Origin: Dryomyza anilis
Lineage: Eukaryota > Arthropoda > Insecta > Diptera > Dryomyzidae
Direction of reading: 5' to 3'
DNA length: 64,000 nt
NCBI GenBank assembly: GCA_951804985.1
Contig: OX638133.1
Location: 35,923,963 to 35,987,962, forward strand
The notes under the pieces are model-generated. The model was not told the DNA's origin. It saw only the letters and a program-made list of their open reading frames with translations, and did no database searches. Shown one piece after another: positions 44,445 to 55,192 of this stretch. The position numbers were made by a program, and so were the translations under genes. Each line of letters begins with the position of its first letter. Positions within the stretch are counted from its first letter, which is position 1.

Positions 44445-45745
44445 GTATATTTTCAAGTAATCTAAATTCAAATTAATTGTATGATAGCAAAAAAATAAAT
44501 AATAATCGATTGAATACGGACTATACTAATTACCGGTTACCGAATTGTGATCGAATAAAATCTCTTTCAAAATTATTTTAGTCTTAAATTTTATCAAACT
44601 CGCACTTCCCCTAAATTTCAGAAATGCAATTCATGTTTTCTGAACTTCTACTTGAAGTGAAACTTTTAGTGAAATTCTTTATTTATATTTCAAATTTTAT
44701 ATTTTGAACAAACGGTTTTTTCCAACTGGGCTGTTGTTAAGTGCGCTGACGCTGATGACTGTTAAATGTTCACCTATCAAGTAAGTGAGTACCTCACATT
44801 CGATGAGCACACAGCCACACAGAAACAGACACTGAACAGTGCACAGCATGGCTGTGTCTCTCTGTATTAAGAGTTTCTCGCATGTGCATGAGTTGCATGT
44901 GGAAGAGTGAAAGAGTGAAAGATGGGAGGCGTTTGATGGCTGGCGCGTCTCTTGTCTATTTATCTTTTTGTGTTGGTGGAATTTTAATTGTTTCCGCTTT
45001 GAAGTTAACAACGTTGTTGTTGACATGTGAGGCAGGTATATGTGAAATATATGTACGTCGTGTGCACATATATAAAACACACATACAAATTGTGTCTCTG
45101 ACTGTGTGTGTGTGTGCATTGACAAACATTTTAATTTTTCATAATGAGTTAATTAATTTAATGAAATGCTGTGCTCTATGTGTGTTTATTCGATGCATGT
45201 ATTTTGCATGTGGCTGCGAATAGTAATGAGTTTTAGTCTCTCTACCTCTCCCTTTCCTTCTCTCTTCCGCTCACTCTCTTCCGTTCTGTATGTATTAAGT
45301 GTTGCGTGTATTTAATTATTTTGCAATTAAATTAATTTCACAGCCGATGTGGTTTATATGTTTGAGTGTTTTTACTCCATGCCACACATATTTTAATTTT
45401 TTAATTAAAAGCTCTACAACATGCAAAATTGATTAAATTAAAATGCATTTTAATAAAACCATAACTACAGCAACAACGCCATCAAACAGTAGTTGCTGGC
45501 ACTAATTAATTGCAAAAAATGTTATAGACATTAATTGAGTTTTGAGCGATGATTAAATTAAATTCAGCCATTGAGTTTTATATTCCATATAAAGTTTTTA
45601 TGAATTGTGAAATTGAAATGTATTATTTTAGTGTCTGAACATTTTTTAGTTTACACATTTGTAATATTTCTCAATTTCAAAATGATGGCCGTTTTTTACA
45701 ATTTACAATCCCCAATTTATTAAGAGCGTTTTTTAGTAATTGAAA
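44445..45745. other. Gene-free unique sequence with pyrimidine-rich and GT-rich tracts
   Basis: Overlapping opposite-strand frames at 44697-45223 (113-142 codons) reflect GT/CA-rich sequence (TGTGTGTGTGTG at about 45100) and show no domain. 45236-45295 is a CTCTCT-rich tract with several GAGA-factor-type sites on the minus strand. Confidence 0.4.
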
Positions 45746-45761
45746 ATATGATTTCTTATTT

Positions 45762-46008
45762 TAATCCGAGACCGCAAAGAACCGAAATCGGAACCATTTA
45801 TATTTTCGGAATCGGAAACGTTATGAAAGCTTTATGTATAACCGGAATCGGAATCCATATAATTTTGTTGGTTGAAACCGGAATCGAAACCGGAACAGCT
45901 ATTTTGAAAATCTTGGAACATGAACGAAACCGATATTGTAGTCCCTTTGTGAAAGTTTCAATCGGATATGGTTTTTTCGAATTTTATCGAAATCACATCT
46001 TACAAGAT
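45762..46008. repeat. Degenerate ACCGGAATCG repeat block
   Basis: ACCGAAATCGGAACC, GGAATCGGAAACG, AACCGGAATCGGAATCC and AAACCGGAATCGAAACCGGA recur irregularly. Related ATCGGTTTCGG motifs are at 39655-39775 and 19400-19610 on the opposite strand. Confidence 0.6.
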
Positions 46009-46025
46009 AATGGAAAATTTGTGTC

Positions 46026-47565
46026 ATCGCACATCATACCAAGACAACCCATACCAAGACACTTCATACCGGTGGACACCTCATACCAAGATATCTCATA
46101 CCAAGACACCTCATACAAATGGACACCTCATACCAAGACATTTCATACCAATGGACAACTCATACCAAGACACTTTATACCGGTGGACACCTCATACCAA
46201 GACACTTCATACCTAGACCCCTCATACCAATGGCCAACTCATACCAAGACACTTTATACCGGTGGACACCTCATACCAAGACATCTCATACCAAGACACC
46301 TCATACAAATGGACACCTCATACCAAGACATTTGATACCAAAGGACAACTCATACCAAGACACTTCATATCTAGACCCCTCTACCAATGGACAACTCATA
46401 CCAAGACACTTCATACCGGTGGACACCTCATACCAAGACATCTCATACCAAGACACCTCATACAAATGGACACCTCATACCAAGACATTTCATACCAATG
46501 GACAACTCATACCAAGACACTTTATACCGGTGGACACCTCATACCAAGACACTTCATACCGGTGGACACCTCATACCAAGACATCTCATACCAAGACACC
46601 TGATACAAATGGACACCTCATACCAAGACATTTGAAATCAAAGGACAACTCATACCAAGACACTTCATACATAGACCCCTCTACCAATGGACAACTCATA
46701 CCAAGACACTTTATACCGGTGGACACCTCATACCAAGACACTTCATACCTAGACCCCTCATACCAATGGACAACTCATACCAAGAAACTTTATACCGGTG
46801 GACACCTCATACCAAGACATCTCATATCAAGACACCTCATACAAATGGACACCTCATACCAAGACATTTGAAATCAAAGGACAACTCATACCAAGACACT
46901 TCATACCTAGACCCCTCTACCAATGGACAACTCATACCAAGACACTTCATACCGGTGGACACCTCATACCAAGACATCTCATACCAAGACACCTCATACA
47001 AATGGACACCTCATACCAAGACATTTCATACCAAGACACTTTATACCGGTGGACACCTCATACCAAGACACTTCATACCTAGACCCCTCATACCAATGGA
47101 CAACTCATACCAAGAAACTTTATACCGGTGGACACCTCATACCAAGACATCTCATATCAAGACACCTCATACAAATGGACACCTCATACCAAGACATTTG
47201 AAATCAAAGGACAACTCATACCAAGACACTTCATACCTAGACTCCTCTACCAATGCACAACTCATACCAAGACACTTTATACCTAGACCCCTCATACCAA
47301 TGGACAACTCATACCAAGACACTTCATACCGGTGGACACCTCATACCAAGACATCTCATACCAAGACACCTCATACAAATGGACACCTCATACCAAGACA
47401 TTTCATACCAAGACACTTCATACCTCATACCAATGGACAACTCATACCAAGACACTTCATACCAAGACACTTCACACCAAGACAACTCATACCAAGACAC
47501 TTCATACCAAGACACTTCATACCAAGACACTTCATACCAAGACAACTCATACCAAGACACTTCAT
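46026..47565. repeat. 15-bp minisatellite with 330-bp higher-order repeat
   Basis: The basic unit is CATACCAAGACACTT and variants (CATACCGGTGGACACCT, CATACCAATGGACAACT). A near-identical block recurs exactly 330 bp apart (46741 onward against 47071 onward, both carrying the rare CAAGAAACTTTATACCGG variant). Because units are mostly multiples of three, all three forward frames stay open for up to 287 codons (46766-47629) as HTKTL, SYQDT or IPRHF repeats; these are not accepted as genes. Confidence 0.9.
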
Positions 47566-47989
47566 TTCAAAAAACTTCATTCCAAAAATTCAATTTTTCA
47601 TTCAAAATTATATTTTCATTAAAAAATGAATTTTCATTTCACTAAAAATTCAAATTTTCTACTGAAATTTAATTTTTTACTAAAAATTCAATATTTCAAA
47701 ATTTAACTTTTGACTAATAATTAAATTTTTTACTATATTTAGTCTATATTAAGCGATTTCCTACAGTGTCACGAAACTTAATTGGTTCCATATTGGATTA
47801 GTGGTTGCAGAAATTTATAAATTTTGTTTTTACGCCATCTGGTGGTGAACTTTATATAACGTTATGGATTAAGATTTAAACTTTAAATAAATAAATTTTT
47901 AAATTAAATGAAGCACATACATTTTAGTGAAAATTTAATTTTTTTGTTTAAAAATTGAAATGAGAAGAAAATTAAATTATTGGTGAAAA

Positions 47990-48405
47990 GTTAAATTTTT
48001 TTGTAAAATATTGAATTTCTTGTGAAAAATTTAATTTTTAGTGAAAAATTCAATTTTTAGTGAAAAATCGAATTTATAATGAAAAATTGAATTTTTAGTG
48101 AAAAATTTAATTTTTAGTGAAAATTTGAATTTTTAGTGAAAAATTGAATTTTTAGTGAAAAATTGAATTTTTAGTGAAAAATCGAATTTTTAATGAAAAA
48201 TTGAATTTTTAGTGAAAAATTGAATTTTTAGTGAAAAATTGAATTTTTAGTGAAAAATTTAATTTATAGTGAAAAAATTAATTTTTAGTGAAAAATTGAA
48301 TTTTTAATGAAAAATTGAATTTTTAGTGAAAAATTGAATTTTTAGTGAAAAATTTATTTTTTAGTGAAAAATTTATTTTTTAGTGAAAAATTTAATTTTT
48401 CTGTG
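47990..48405. repeat. 19-bp tandem array (GAATTTTTAGTGAAAAATT), about 20 copies
   Basis: Consecutive near-identical units are each a partial palindrome (AAAATTGAATTTTT). They form the inner right arm of the fold-back-like element. Confidence 0.85.
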
Positions 48406-48599
48406 AAAAAATGTAATTTGTGTTTTTGAATGAAGTGTCTTGGTATTAATTGTCTTGATAGGAGTTGTCCATATGTATGACATGTTCATTGGAATGAGTC
48501 TTGGTATGAGTTGTCTTGGTATGAAATGCATCCGACGAAATGCATAATTTACGCTTTTCACTAGTTAAAAATTTAAAAATCTAGATTAATATATAAAAA

Positions 48600-48715
48600 G
48601 TTAATATAAACCCAGTAATGAAGGTTAGGTCACATTAGATATTTTGATAGTTAGAGTGATGAAGTTAGTAAGCATTATTAAAGTTATAATCTGTCTAAGT
48701 CAACGGATAGAAAAG
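48600..48715 (-). mobile_element. Family A 3' fragment, minus strand
   Basis: AAGGTTAGGTCACAT, AGAGTGATGAAGTTAGTAAG and AAGTTATAATCTGTCTAAG are the complement of the end of the family A element at 55824-55920. Confidence 0.6.
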
Positions 48716-48977
48716 ATTTGTTTGGATATATTTGAATGTAATTAAAAAGTGATACGAAATTACCGTACATGTATTAGGAATGGATTGTAATCAACTTATA
48801 TACAAAATAGATTTTTGTTCAAAGGTAATAACATATTACTTTGTGTAAACATGATTATATTATTCAGCAGAATCTGTCAAATTTACAATAAATATATTAC
48901 AATACCAACATATAATTTTTATTGCATTTGAATAAACTATTTCTTGGCAGTTTACTTGATTAAAACTATTTTTCAAA

Positions 48978-49405
48978 AACAAACAGAAAGTTTTATTCAA
49001 ATTTAAATAAATGTATGTTCGCAAAGTTCGTCTTCATTCGGTAATTTATCGACAGACGAAGTTGTCAACGTTGAGCAGCATTTTCTACCTACGTCTCTTT
49101 GCCATCGTTTGAACATATTGATGTTTAAAAACAAAACAAAAAAAAAATAAATTAGATTTAAATAAATGTATTCTTGCAACCTTCTTCTTGTATACGAGTT
49201 GGCACTCGTTGAGCAGAATTTTCTTCCTAAGTCTCTCTTTTGTCGTCTTTTGAAGTATGTATTGGTTCCTTCTAACCATACTGATGTTTAAAAACAAACA
49301 AAAAAATGAAGTTAAATGTAAATACAAGTATGTTTGCAATACTATTCTTGTATACGAAGATGACACTCGGTGACTGGCATTTTCTGCCTACGTGTCTTTT
49401 GTTGT
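48978..49405. repeat. Three diverged tandem copies of about 140-160 bp
   Basis: GTTGAGCAGCATTTTCTACC (49070), GTTGAGCAGAATTTTCTTCC (49208) and GGTGACTGGCATTTTCTGCC (49369) mark equivalent positions. Each is preceded by AATAAATGTATGTTCG-like sequence and followed by TACGTCTCTTTG-like sequence and TGATGTTTAAAAACAAA. I do not recognise the family. Confidence 0.7.
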
Positions 49406-49987
49406 TCGTTGAGAAAAAGTGTTCGCCTCGGTAATAATTTTGTCATTTGTATATTGTACAATTTGTGTTACAAAAAGTGCAAATAGTAACAAAGTATAAT
49501 ATATAATTTAATAGTGTAATTGTTCTTGAACAATTTTCTAAAAATATTGTGAAAGAATTTTTCATCAACAAATCACAACTAAAAAAGGAGTGCTTCGATT
49601 TTTAAACAGAATGCGGCATGATTTTTTTTTACAACAGCCTCCTCGAATTCCTTGCCTACGTTATATGCTGTACTGAGACCAACATTGTAGTGTAACTGTA
49701 CCAAATACAAATCATGTCGTCATGTTTAGCGATTGTTGAAGAAATTGTGCATTCACTGATGCTGTCACTTGTACTTTGTATTGTAATTTGTATATGAATT
49801 CAAATATTCTAAATTTATATATGTAATACTGTGCATGTTTTAAGATTTTTTAATAAAAAAAAACAATATTTTATTTTTATTTTCTTGTATTTTCAAGATT
49901 TTTTTCCTAAAATATGTATTTATATATGTTTCTATGCAAATATACTAAAGGGTTTTTCAATAAGAGCGCTACAAAAGTTTTTTTCAA

Positions 49988-50286
49988 GGGTTTTTCAACA
50001 GGGACGCTATAAAAGTAGAGCGACAGGGCCAGCAAACGACGCCATATTTCTTGCCGTTCTTTAGACATTTCTCTTCAGTAAGGTTTGTCATTTCATGATG
50101 GAAGGATATACGAGCCAATAACGAGTCAAAATTATTAAAATTTACTACCGAAAGTCGAATTCGTTTATCTCTCCATCATGAAATGGCAAACCTTACTGAA
50201 GAGAAATGTCGAAAGAGCGGCAAGAAATGTGGCGTCGTTTGCTGTCCCTGTCGCTCTATTTTTGTAGCGTCCCTGTTGAAAACCCC
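49988..50286. mobile_element. 299-bp MITE with terminal inverted repeats of about 115 bp
   Basis: The left arm GGGTTTTTCAACAGGGACGC..TAGAGCGACAGGGCCAGCAA..CAAACGACGCCA runs inward to CTCTTCAGTAAGGTTTGTCA. The right arm is its complement with about one mismatch per 10-15 bp (GGTTTGCCATTTCATGATGG). A partial duplicate of the left terminus (GGGTTTTTCAATAAGAGCGC) lies just outside at 49950. The minus-strand 78-codon and plus-strand 98-codon frames are arm by-products. Confidence 0.8.
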
Positions 50287-50353
50287 ATTACTTATTGTAC
50301 TGAAACACTTGATATGTTTCTCTGGAAACATATTTATATTCACGTATTTATGT

Positions 50354-50662
50354 AGCCGCGGTAGCTCAGTGGTTAGTGCGTTGGACTGCGAGCCGAAAGG
50401 TCCCCGGTTCAAGCCTGGACTGGGGCTAACAACATCTTTTCATAGAAACATTTTTCTATACCGCGCTACCTCTCGGTAGTAAATGACAAACGTAAGAGAG
50501 TAAAACATTTCCTATGAAAAGCTCTCACCCGCCGTACGGATTCGGCAATAAACTGTAAGTCCCACCACTTTGAGTACAAATATAGCACGCACAGATCAAA
50601 ATGGTAAGAGAGCTCGGCCTAAGTTCTTATAGGACTGTAGTGCCAAACTATTATTATTATTA
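50354..50662 (+). mobile_element. tRNA-derived SINE copy, near full length
   Basis: It opens GCCGCGGTAGCTCAGTGGTT (A-box region) and has a B box CGGTTCAAGCCTGG about 50 bp downstream. The tRNA-unrelated body follows (GGGGCTAACAACATCTTTTC, CTCACCCGCCGTACGGATTC) and a (ATT)n tail closes it. RNA polymerase III boxes are intact in sequence. It is one of the two best-preserved heads in the window, with 53310. Confidence 0.9.
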
Positions 50663-50669
50663 TGTTTCG

Positions 50670-53030
50670 GTACAAATATTTATTTTGTTTGAATGTAGTA
50701 ATTATTATGTTTCAATTCGAACATACACCATTTTTTGGCAACATCAAAATATTTCCGTGATATCATAATGTAAATCAGAACTCATTGCAAACTCTGTTCA
50801 AGTCTCAATACAACTCTGTTCACAAATGATTTATCAGGCAATTATATATTATGTTAACATTCCAAATTCCAAACATACATGTTAATGGCAGCAAAATTAT
50901 GTTTGGGAGAGCCCTTGTTTTTGCAGCGTGTATGTTTGATTTTTACAATAAAAAGTTCACTGTGACCGGTATTAAGTCAAATTAACCCCTAGATGTTAGT
51001 GCACGTTATAATCTACTGATCATGTCCATTTTCAATTCCAGATCGTTTAGGTATAAAAGTAAACTAACTTCGGAATTTTATTGTAATTTAACTGAGGTCT
51101 TAATTAAAATCTCGAATTCCATCGGAATATGGTAAAATGATTTCGGCTAGAAAATGCAGTCTTTTGTTATGTTATCTATAAATACTCGAGTGAGGAATAA
51201 CACCTTTGATTCTATTGGGATTTGAGGAGTTTTCAAGCGATTTGTTATTTCTTTTAACTTACCTCTCATTTTAATCTCTAACTTGGGCCGAATTATTTTT
51301 CCAGTCTTCAATCTCTTAATTTTTATAACATTTAATTAATTCGCACAACGGGAGGTGCCGTTAATTGCGCGTCACCATTCCAAAATGGCGACACGTGGCG
51401 GCATTTCAGCTATAAGAAGGAAAAAGTAAAAATAAATCGTGGTGCTTTTAGGCGCACAAGAGAGTAAGGGAGAAAGAAAAAAGGAAATAAAAGAAAAGTA
51501 AATAAGCCGTAGCGCAAGGACAAAGGACATTTTTCTACCAACTCCGCAACCAAGTATCTAACCATTTCTTCATCATCTCCATCATCTCTTTACACGGACT
51601 AATTATGCGCTAATAATGTTGTCTGTGGAGCATGGATCAAGCCAGACTTTGACAGACAATTAGCAGCATAATTGCTTTGGGAGGCATTTCCGGCGGCACA
51701 GCCAACTATGGACAGACAATAAAGAATGTAAATGAATGAGTAGATAATGCAGAAAGAAGTTGAAAAATAGTTTTGTAGTTTGGTTAAGTTTTTCAATTAA
51801 ACGATTATTCCGCTCAATTGCGTAGTTTGGCCAATTAATGCGGCCAAACGGATGCACACGCCACAGGACATTCTTAAGTTTCGTAAATGTTGTCGGTATG
51901 GTACTAATCCGGTTTGTCTATACTACAAATCAGATCTCGATCGAAACCTTGTTTATCGGATGGCAACGCATGTCAAAGTAAACGGAAACTGCTGTTGCGA
52001 ACATGTACGAGCACCCGCTGTGCGAACGTACTCCGCACGGTATCACTCTCTCGCTCCCTTTGCAACACCCTCTCTGTGTTCAGCACAGAGATTCGACATC
52101 TGTCGTATTGTTTAACAATCCTAATCATTGGTTTGTTTTTGATTTTCTATTATTTTGTCAAAGTTTTTATTATGCGCTTTGCAACTGTTTTGGGTTTTGT
52201 TGCGTTTAGGCCGACGACGGGTCACCAGGTTCAATGAGTTACACACAATGACAGTTCTCTCTTTCGCACGTTCGTTCGCTGTTTTGACAGTTCGCTAGCA
52301 TATGACAGCACTCATATTATACCAGTGGGTGGGATGTTGATGCACGTCTGATGAGTGAGGGTAAATTTATTATGAATCACGTGCAAATTAATTTATGAAA
52401 TTATTATTTATGCAGTTTTGCGCATGGGGTCTGCGTATAATTGCGTTTAAGTAGGCGCGTACGTTGCGTGGCCGCAGGTCATATAAACAGCGTGTGCCTA
52501 TAGCCAGTTTTTTATCAGGTGTTGGAAGTGTAGGCAAAAAAAAATGCAAGTAGTAAGAAAAATATTAACATGTGCGGTACAATTGATTTTAAACGACATT
52601 AAATGTAACTTTGTTATCAAATACTCATTATGGATTGAATAGAGGGGGTTTTTAAAAGTCAATGTGTTACATTTTAATCTTCTTTTCGCATTTGAGGCAC
52701 TCATATAAAGAACATTTACAAATTTGTATAGTTTTAAAATTTTTTAAACGCAAAAAAACACAAAACATTATAAAAAAACCCAGAAGAAAATTAGATCGAT
52801 ATTAAAAATAATAGATATTCTTGATAAGACTCAACACTTTGAACCATATTTAATTTTCGCATAAACAGAGTGTAGTGGGAACACTATGGAACAAGTTGGT
52901 CATCTGTTTGTAATTCCCATATAGAATTGATGTATGCGATTGTCATTGGGAAAACGTGTTGGGTAGTATTTTTGGAGTTTAAATCCAAGTACTCTCTTTG
53001 TAGAAGTAAAAGTCGCCAACTAAAGTTTCA
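50670..53030. other. Gene-free, largely unique sequence
   Basis: 51340-51500 and 51850-52330 are GC-richer and contain CCAAAATGGCGACACG (a Pleiohomeotic-type site) and CTCTCTCG-type sites, so this could be regulatory DNA. Overlapping frames at 51852-52237 (68-107 codons, three frames) have no recognisable domain or splice context and are not called. Confidence 0.4.
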
Positions 53031-53034
53031 ATAA

Positions 53035-53130
53035 AATAATAATAATAATTTGGCACTACAGTCCTAAAGAACGTAGGCCGAGCTCTCTCAACATTGGAGC
53101 TATGCATGTTATTTTTGTAATAATGTAATA
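53035..53130 (-). mobile_element. SINE 3' fragment, minus strand
   Basis: AATAATAATAATTTGGCACT, then GAGCTCTCTCAACATTGGAG, matches the complement of the SINE 3' end. The rest of the element is missing. Confidence 0.7.
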
Positions 53131-53309
53131 AGTTCACAAAACCCTATTCGATCCGAAGGTAATCTAATCGATGAAATCACACATAGTAAACTGACTTTTT
53201 GTGGCAACCTTCATGACGGTGAGAATTTGGCTGTGGTAACTTTCAAGTAGGTTGTCGCAACATCCAATTAAAATTTCATTTTATATAAAAATTTCATATA
53301 TTTATTGTA

Positions 53310-53605
53310 GCCGCGGTAGCTCAGTGGTTAGTGCGTTGGTCTGCGAGCCGAAAGGTTCCCGGTTCAAGCCTGGACTGGGGCTAACAACATCTTTTCATAG
53401 AAACATTTTTCTATACCGCGCTACCTCTCGTCAGTAAATGGCAAACCTACGCCTATGAAAAGCTCTCACCCGCCGTTCGGATTCGGCAATAAACTGTAGG
53501 TCCCACCACTTTGAGAACAAATATAACACGCACAGCTCAAAATGGTGAGAGAGCTCGGCCGAAGTTATATACAGGACTGTAGCGCCAAACTATTATTATT
53601 ATATT
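53310..53605 (+). mobile_element. tRNA-derived SINE copy with small internal deletion
   Basis: The head is nearly identical to 50354 (GCCGCGGTAGCTCAGTGGTT, B box CGGTTCAAGCCTGG). About 20 bp are missing after GGCAAACCTACG relative to other copies. The tail is (ATT)n/(TAT)n. Confidence 0.9.
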
Positions 53606-53667
53606 ATTATTATATAATACATTATATTAAACTTACTTATGTAAAGTTTTCTATATGCATTTTAGAT

Positions 53668-54200
53668 TCGTTAATATGTCACGAAGGGGGACCCGAACAT
53701 GCTCCAACTACCGTGGGATTAGACTCCTCAAAAACGCGTAAAAGGAAATATTAAACGTATTATGGGAAAGACTGCAGACCATTAACAGGCTTATTGGACC
53801 TTATCAATGCAACTTTAGAGCAGGCAAGCCCACCATAGATTAGATTTTCATATTACGCCAAATCTTGGAAAAGATCAAAGAGAGATAGATTGATATCAAT
53901 CACCTTTTAGTCGATTACAAATCTACATTCGACAGTCCGAAACTAATTAGGCTTTGCAGGATGACTCTGAGCACCACACGTTACACAGTGTGAATTGGGA
54001 ATAAGCGATACGATACCGAAGTTTCAGACAAGGCGACTCCCACTCATGTGACTTCTCCAACCTGATGATGGAGTAGATTGTGAGAACTTCCGAACTCCAC
54101 CACAATGACACTATCTTCAACAAGAGTGTCGTTCTGTTCGGATATGCTGATATTATCGAGGTAAATAGGCGGAACACATGAGCCGTGCAGAAATATCCAG
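53668..54200 (+). pseudogene. Decayed non-LTR retrotransposon reverse-transcriptase fragment, plus strand
   Basis: A stop- and frameshift-broken reading shows NYRGI-like and LNVIWERLQTINRLIGPYQC-like sequence, then FRAGKPTIDQIFILRQILEK (the typical RT finger motif), INHLFVDYKSTFDSPKLIRL (first catalytic Asp region) and, near 54130-54160, VLFGYADIIE, a degenerate YADD-type active site in which the second Asp is replaced. Stops occur in most segments, so it is inactive. It is similar in type to the minus-strand fossil at 26440-28850. Confidence 0.8.
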
Positions 54201-54214
54201 TTTAACGAAGTATC

Positions 54215-54400
54215 GAACAAGTAAGTAAGTCTGTCTGTCTGTTGAAATTACAGAAAACTACAATAGCTAAATGAATGAAACTACTACTTTAGATTACTTA
54301 TATATTTAGGCTTTTTCAAAAAAAAAATGGCATGATCGGTCTTGTGACCTGTGAATCGAACAATTATGTTCAAATACCTCATATAAAATTGATATATACA
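54215..54400 (+). mobile_element. Family A internal fragment
   Basis: GTCTGTCTGTCTGTTGAAAT, a TTAGATTACTTATATATTTA block, GGCATGATCGGTCTTGTGAC and CAAATACCTCATATAAAATT follow the order of family A after the GTCY tract. It is joined directly to the RT fossil. Confidence 0.75.
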
Positions 54401-54414
54401 TACACATAGAATAT

Positions 54415-54705
54415 AGATTTGTTGGGCCAACCAACTCTTTGCCCAACCAACTTATTCGGTTCTCTCAACCGTTTAGTCGGTTGTTATTGTCAAAATGAAA
54501 AGAGTTGTAGTTGGAACTGCAACCAATTTCGAACTGTTTTAGAACAATTTAGTACAAATTTAGAACCATTAAGAGTGTGTACAGGCTATTATGGCAATTC
54601 CGCCAACAAATGTATAAACCATTTGATTTAATCGAATGAAGTTAGTTGGTACAACTATATTTTTATTCTTCCAACATCATGCTAAAAGAGAATTTTTCTG
54701 TGTGT
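54415..54705. repeat. Family G MITE-like segment
   Basis: CCAACCAACTTATTCGGTTC near the left and AGTTAGTTGGTACAACTATA near the right are loosely inverted, and the right end is GAGAATTTTTCTGTGTGTAT. A related piece at 61320-61445 starts CACACAGAAAAATTTTCG and includes TTCATTCGGTTAAAAAG. Confidence 0.4.
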
Positions 54706-54717
54706 ATGAATTTTACT

Positions 54718-55185
54718 TTTGATTGATTGATTGATTGATTGAAGGAGGGGGGAAAAACCCCTCTGTGCATCGCACAGAGTACACCTAGGCCATAAAGTAG
54801 GCCCGTTGTGACCTCGGATCATGAGTCGTCTGTAATATGTTGTAGCTGTTATGCTACTCAGTGGAGTTTAGAAATACCGTGGATTTGACAAATTTTCTTA
54901 GTACTTTCCAGTCCAAGCTTCCCAGTTGTTTCAATGATGAAATAAGCGGAGCTCCAAAGTGGATGAATCTAAGTCTGGCGAATGCCGGGCAGTGACACAA
55001 GTAGTGTTCAAGCGTCTCTGTCTCTTCCTCACAGGCCTTTCAGAAGTAAGAGTCGACTCTTCCCAATTTGAAAAGATGACCTCTTAGCTCATTATGGCCC
55101 GTGAGGATGCCTGTGTATTGTTTTAACTCCTTTTTATTAAGCGTTAGAATTTTGTTTGTTTTGGATTTGTTCGGGGGGCCCCATA
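54718..55185 (-). mobile_element. LINE 3' end (ORF2 C-terminus) with CAAT-repeat tail, minus strand
   Basis: On the minus strand the reading GHNELRGHLFKLGRVDSYF, then KACEEETETLEHYLCHCPAF, is the C-terminal zinc-knuckle region of an I/Loa-type ORF2; a stop replaces the residue before KACEE. Translation ends in a stop after STVFLNSTE. The 3' end is a (CAAT)n tail, seen as (GATT)n at 54719-54740 on the plus strand. It differs from the 26992-27469 LINE in sequence and tail. Confidence 0.85.
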
Positions 55186-55192
55186 GCCAATT

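Larger units (their letters stand above)
46026..48540. mobile_element. Large fold-back-like element (FB-like), about 2.5 kb
   Basis: The left arm is a CATACCAAGACACTT minisatellite (46026-47565), then AAAATTCAATTTTTCA-type sequence. The right part is a 19-bp GAATTTTTAGTGAAAAATT array (about 47990-48400) followed by inverted minisatellite units (AGTGTCTTGGTAT, GAGTTGTCTTGGTATGA; 48434-48530). The two arms are thus inverted relative to each other around about 47.7-47.9 kb. This resembles Drosophila Foldback elements, whose termini are long inverted arrays of short repeats. The arms are very unequal in length. Confidence 0.6.

Noticed and set aside
44697..45223. Opposite-strand frames of 142 and 113 codons
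   Set aside because: Low-complexity GT/CA and pyrimidine tracts keep frames open. There is no family resemblance, and neither frame is favoured.
46766..47629. 287-codon open frame with HTKTL/IPRHF/SYQDT repeats
   Set aside because: It is produced by a 15-bp minisatellite open in all forward frames, with frame switching between repeat variants and no start or splice context.
50354..50430. Functional tRNA gene
   Set aside because: A- and B-box-like motifs are present, but the sequence is the head of a repeated 300-bp SINE and the cloverleaf arms do not pair well.
51852..52237. Overlapping plus-strand frames of 68-107 codons in three frames
   Set aside because: Openness in several frames reflects GC content. 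No domain, no splice signals and no start with good context.
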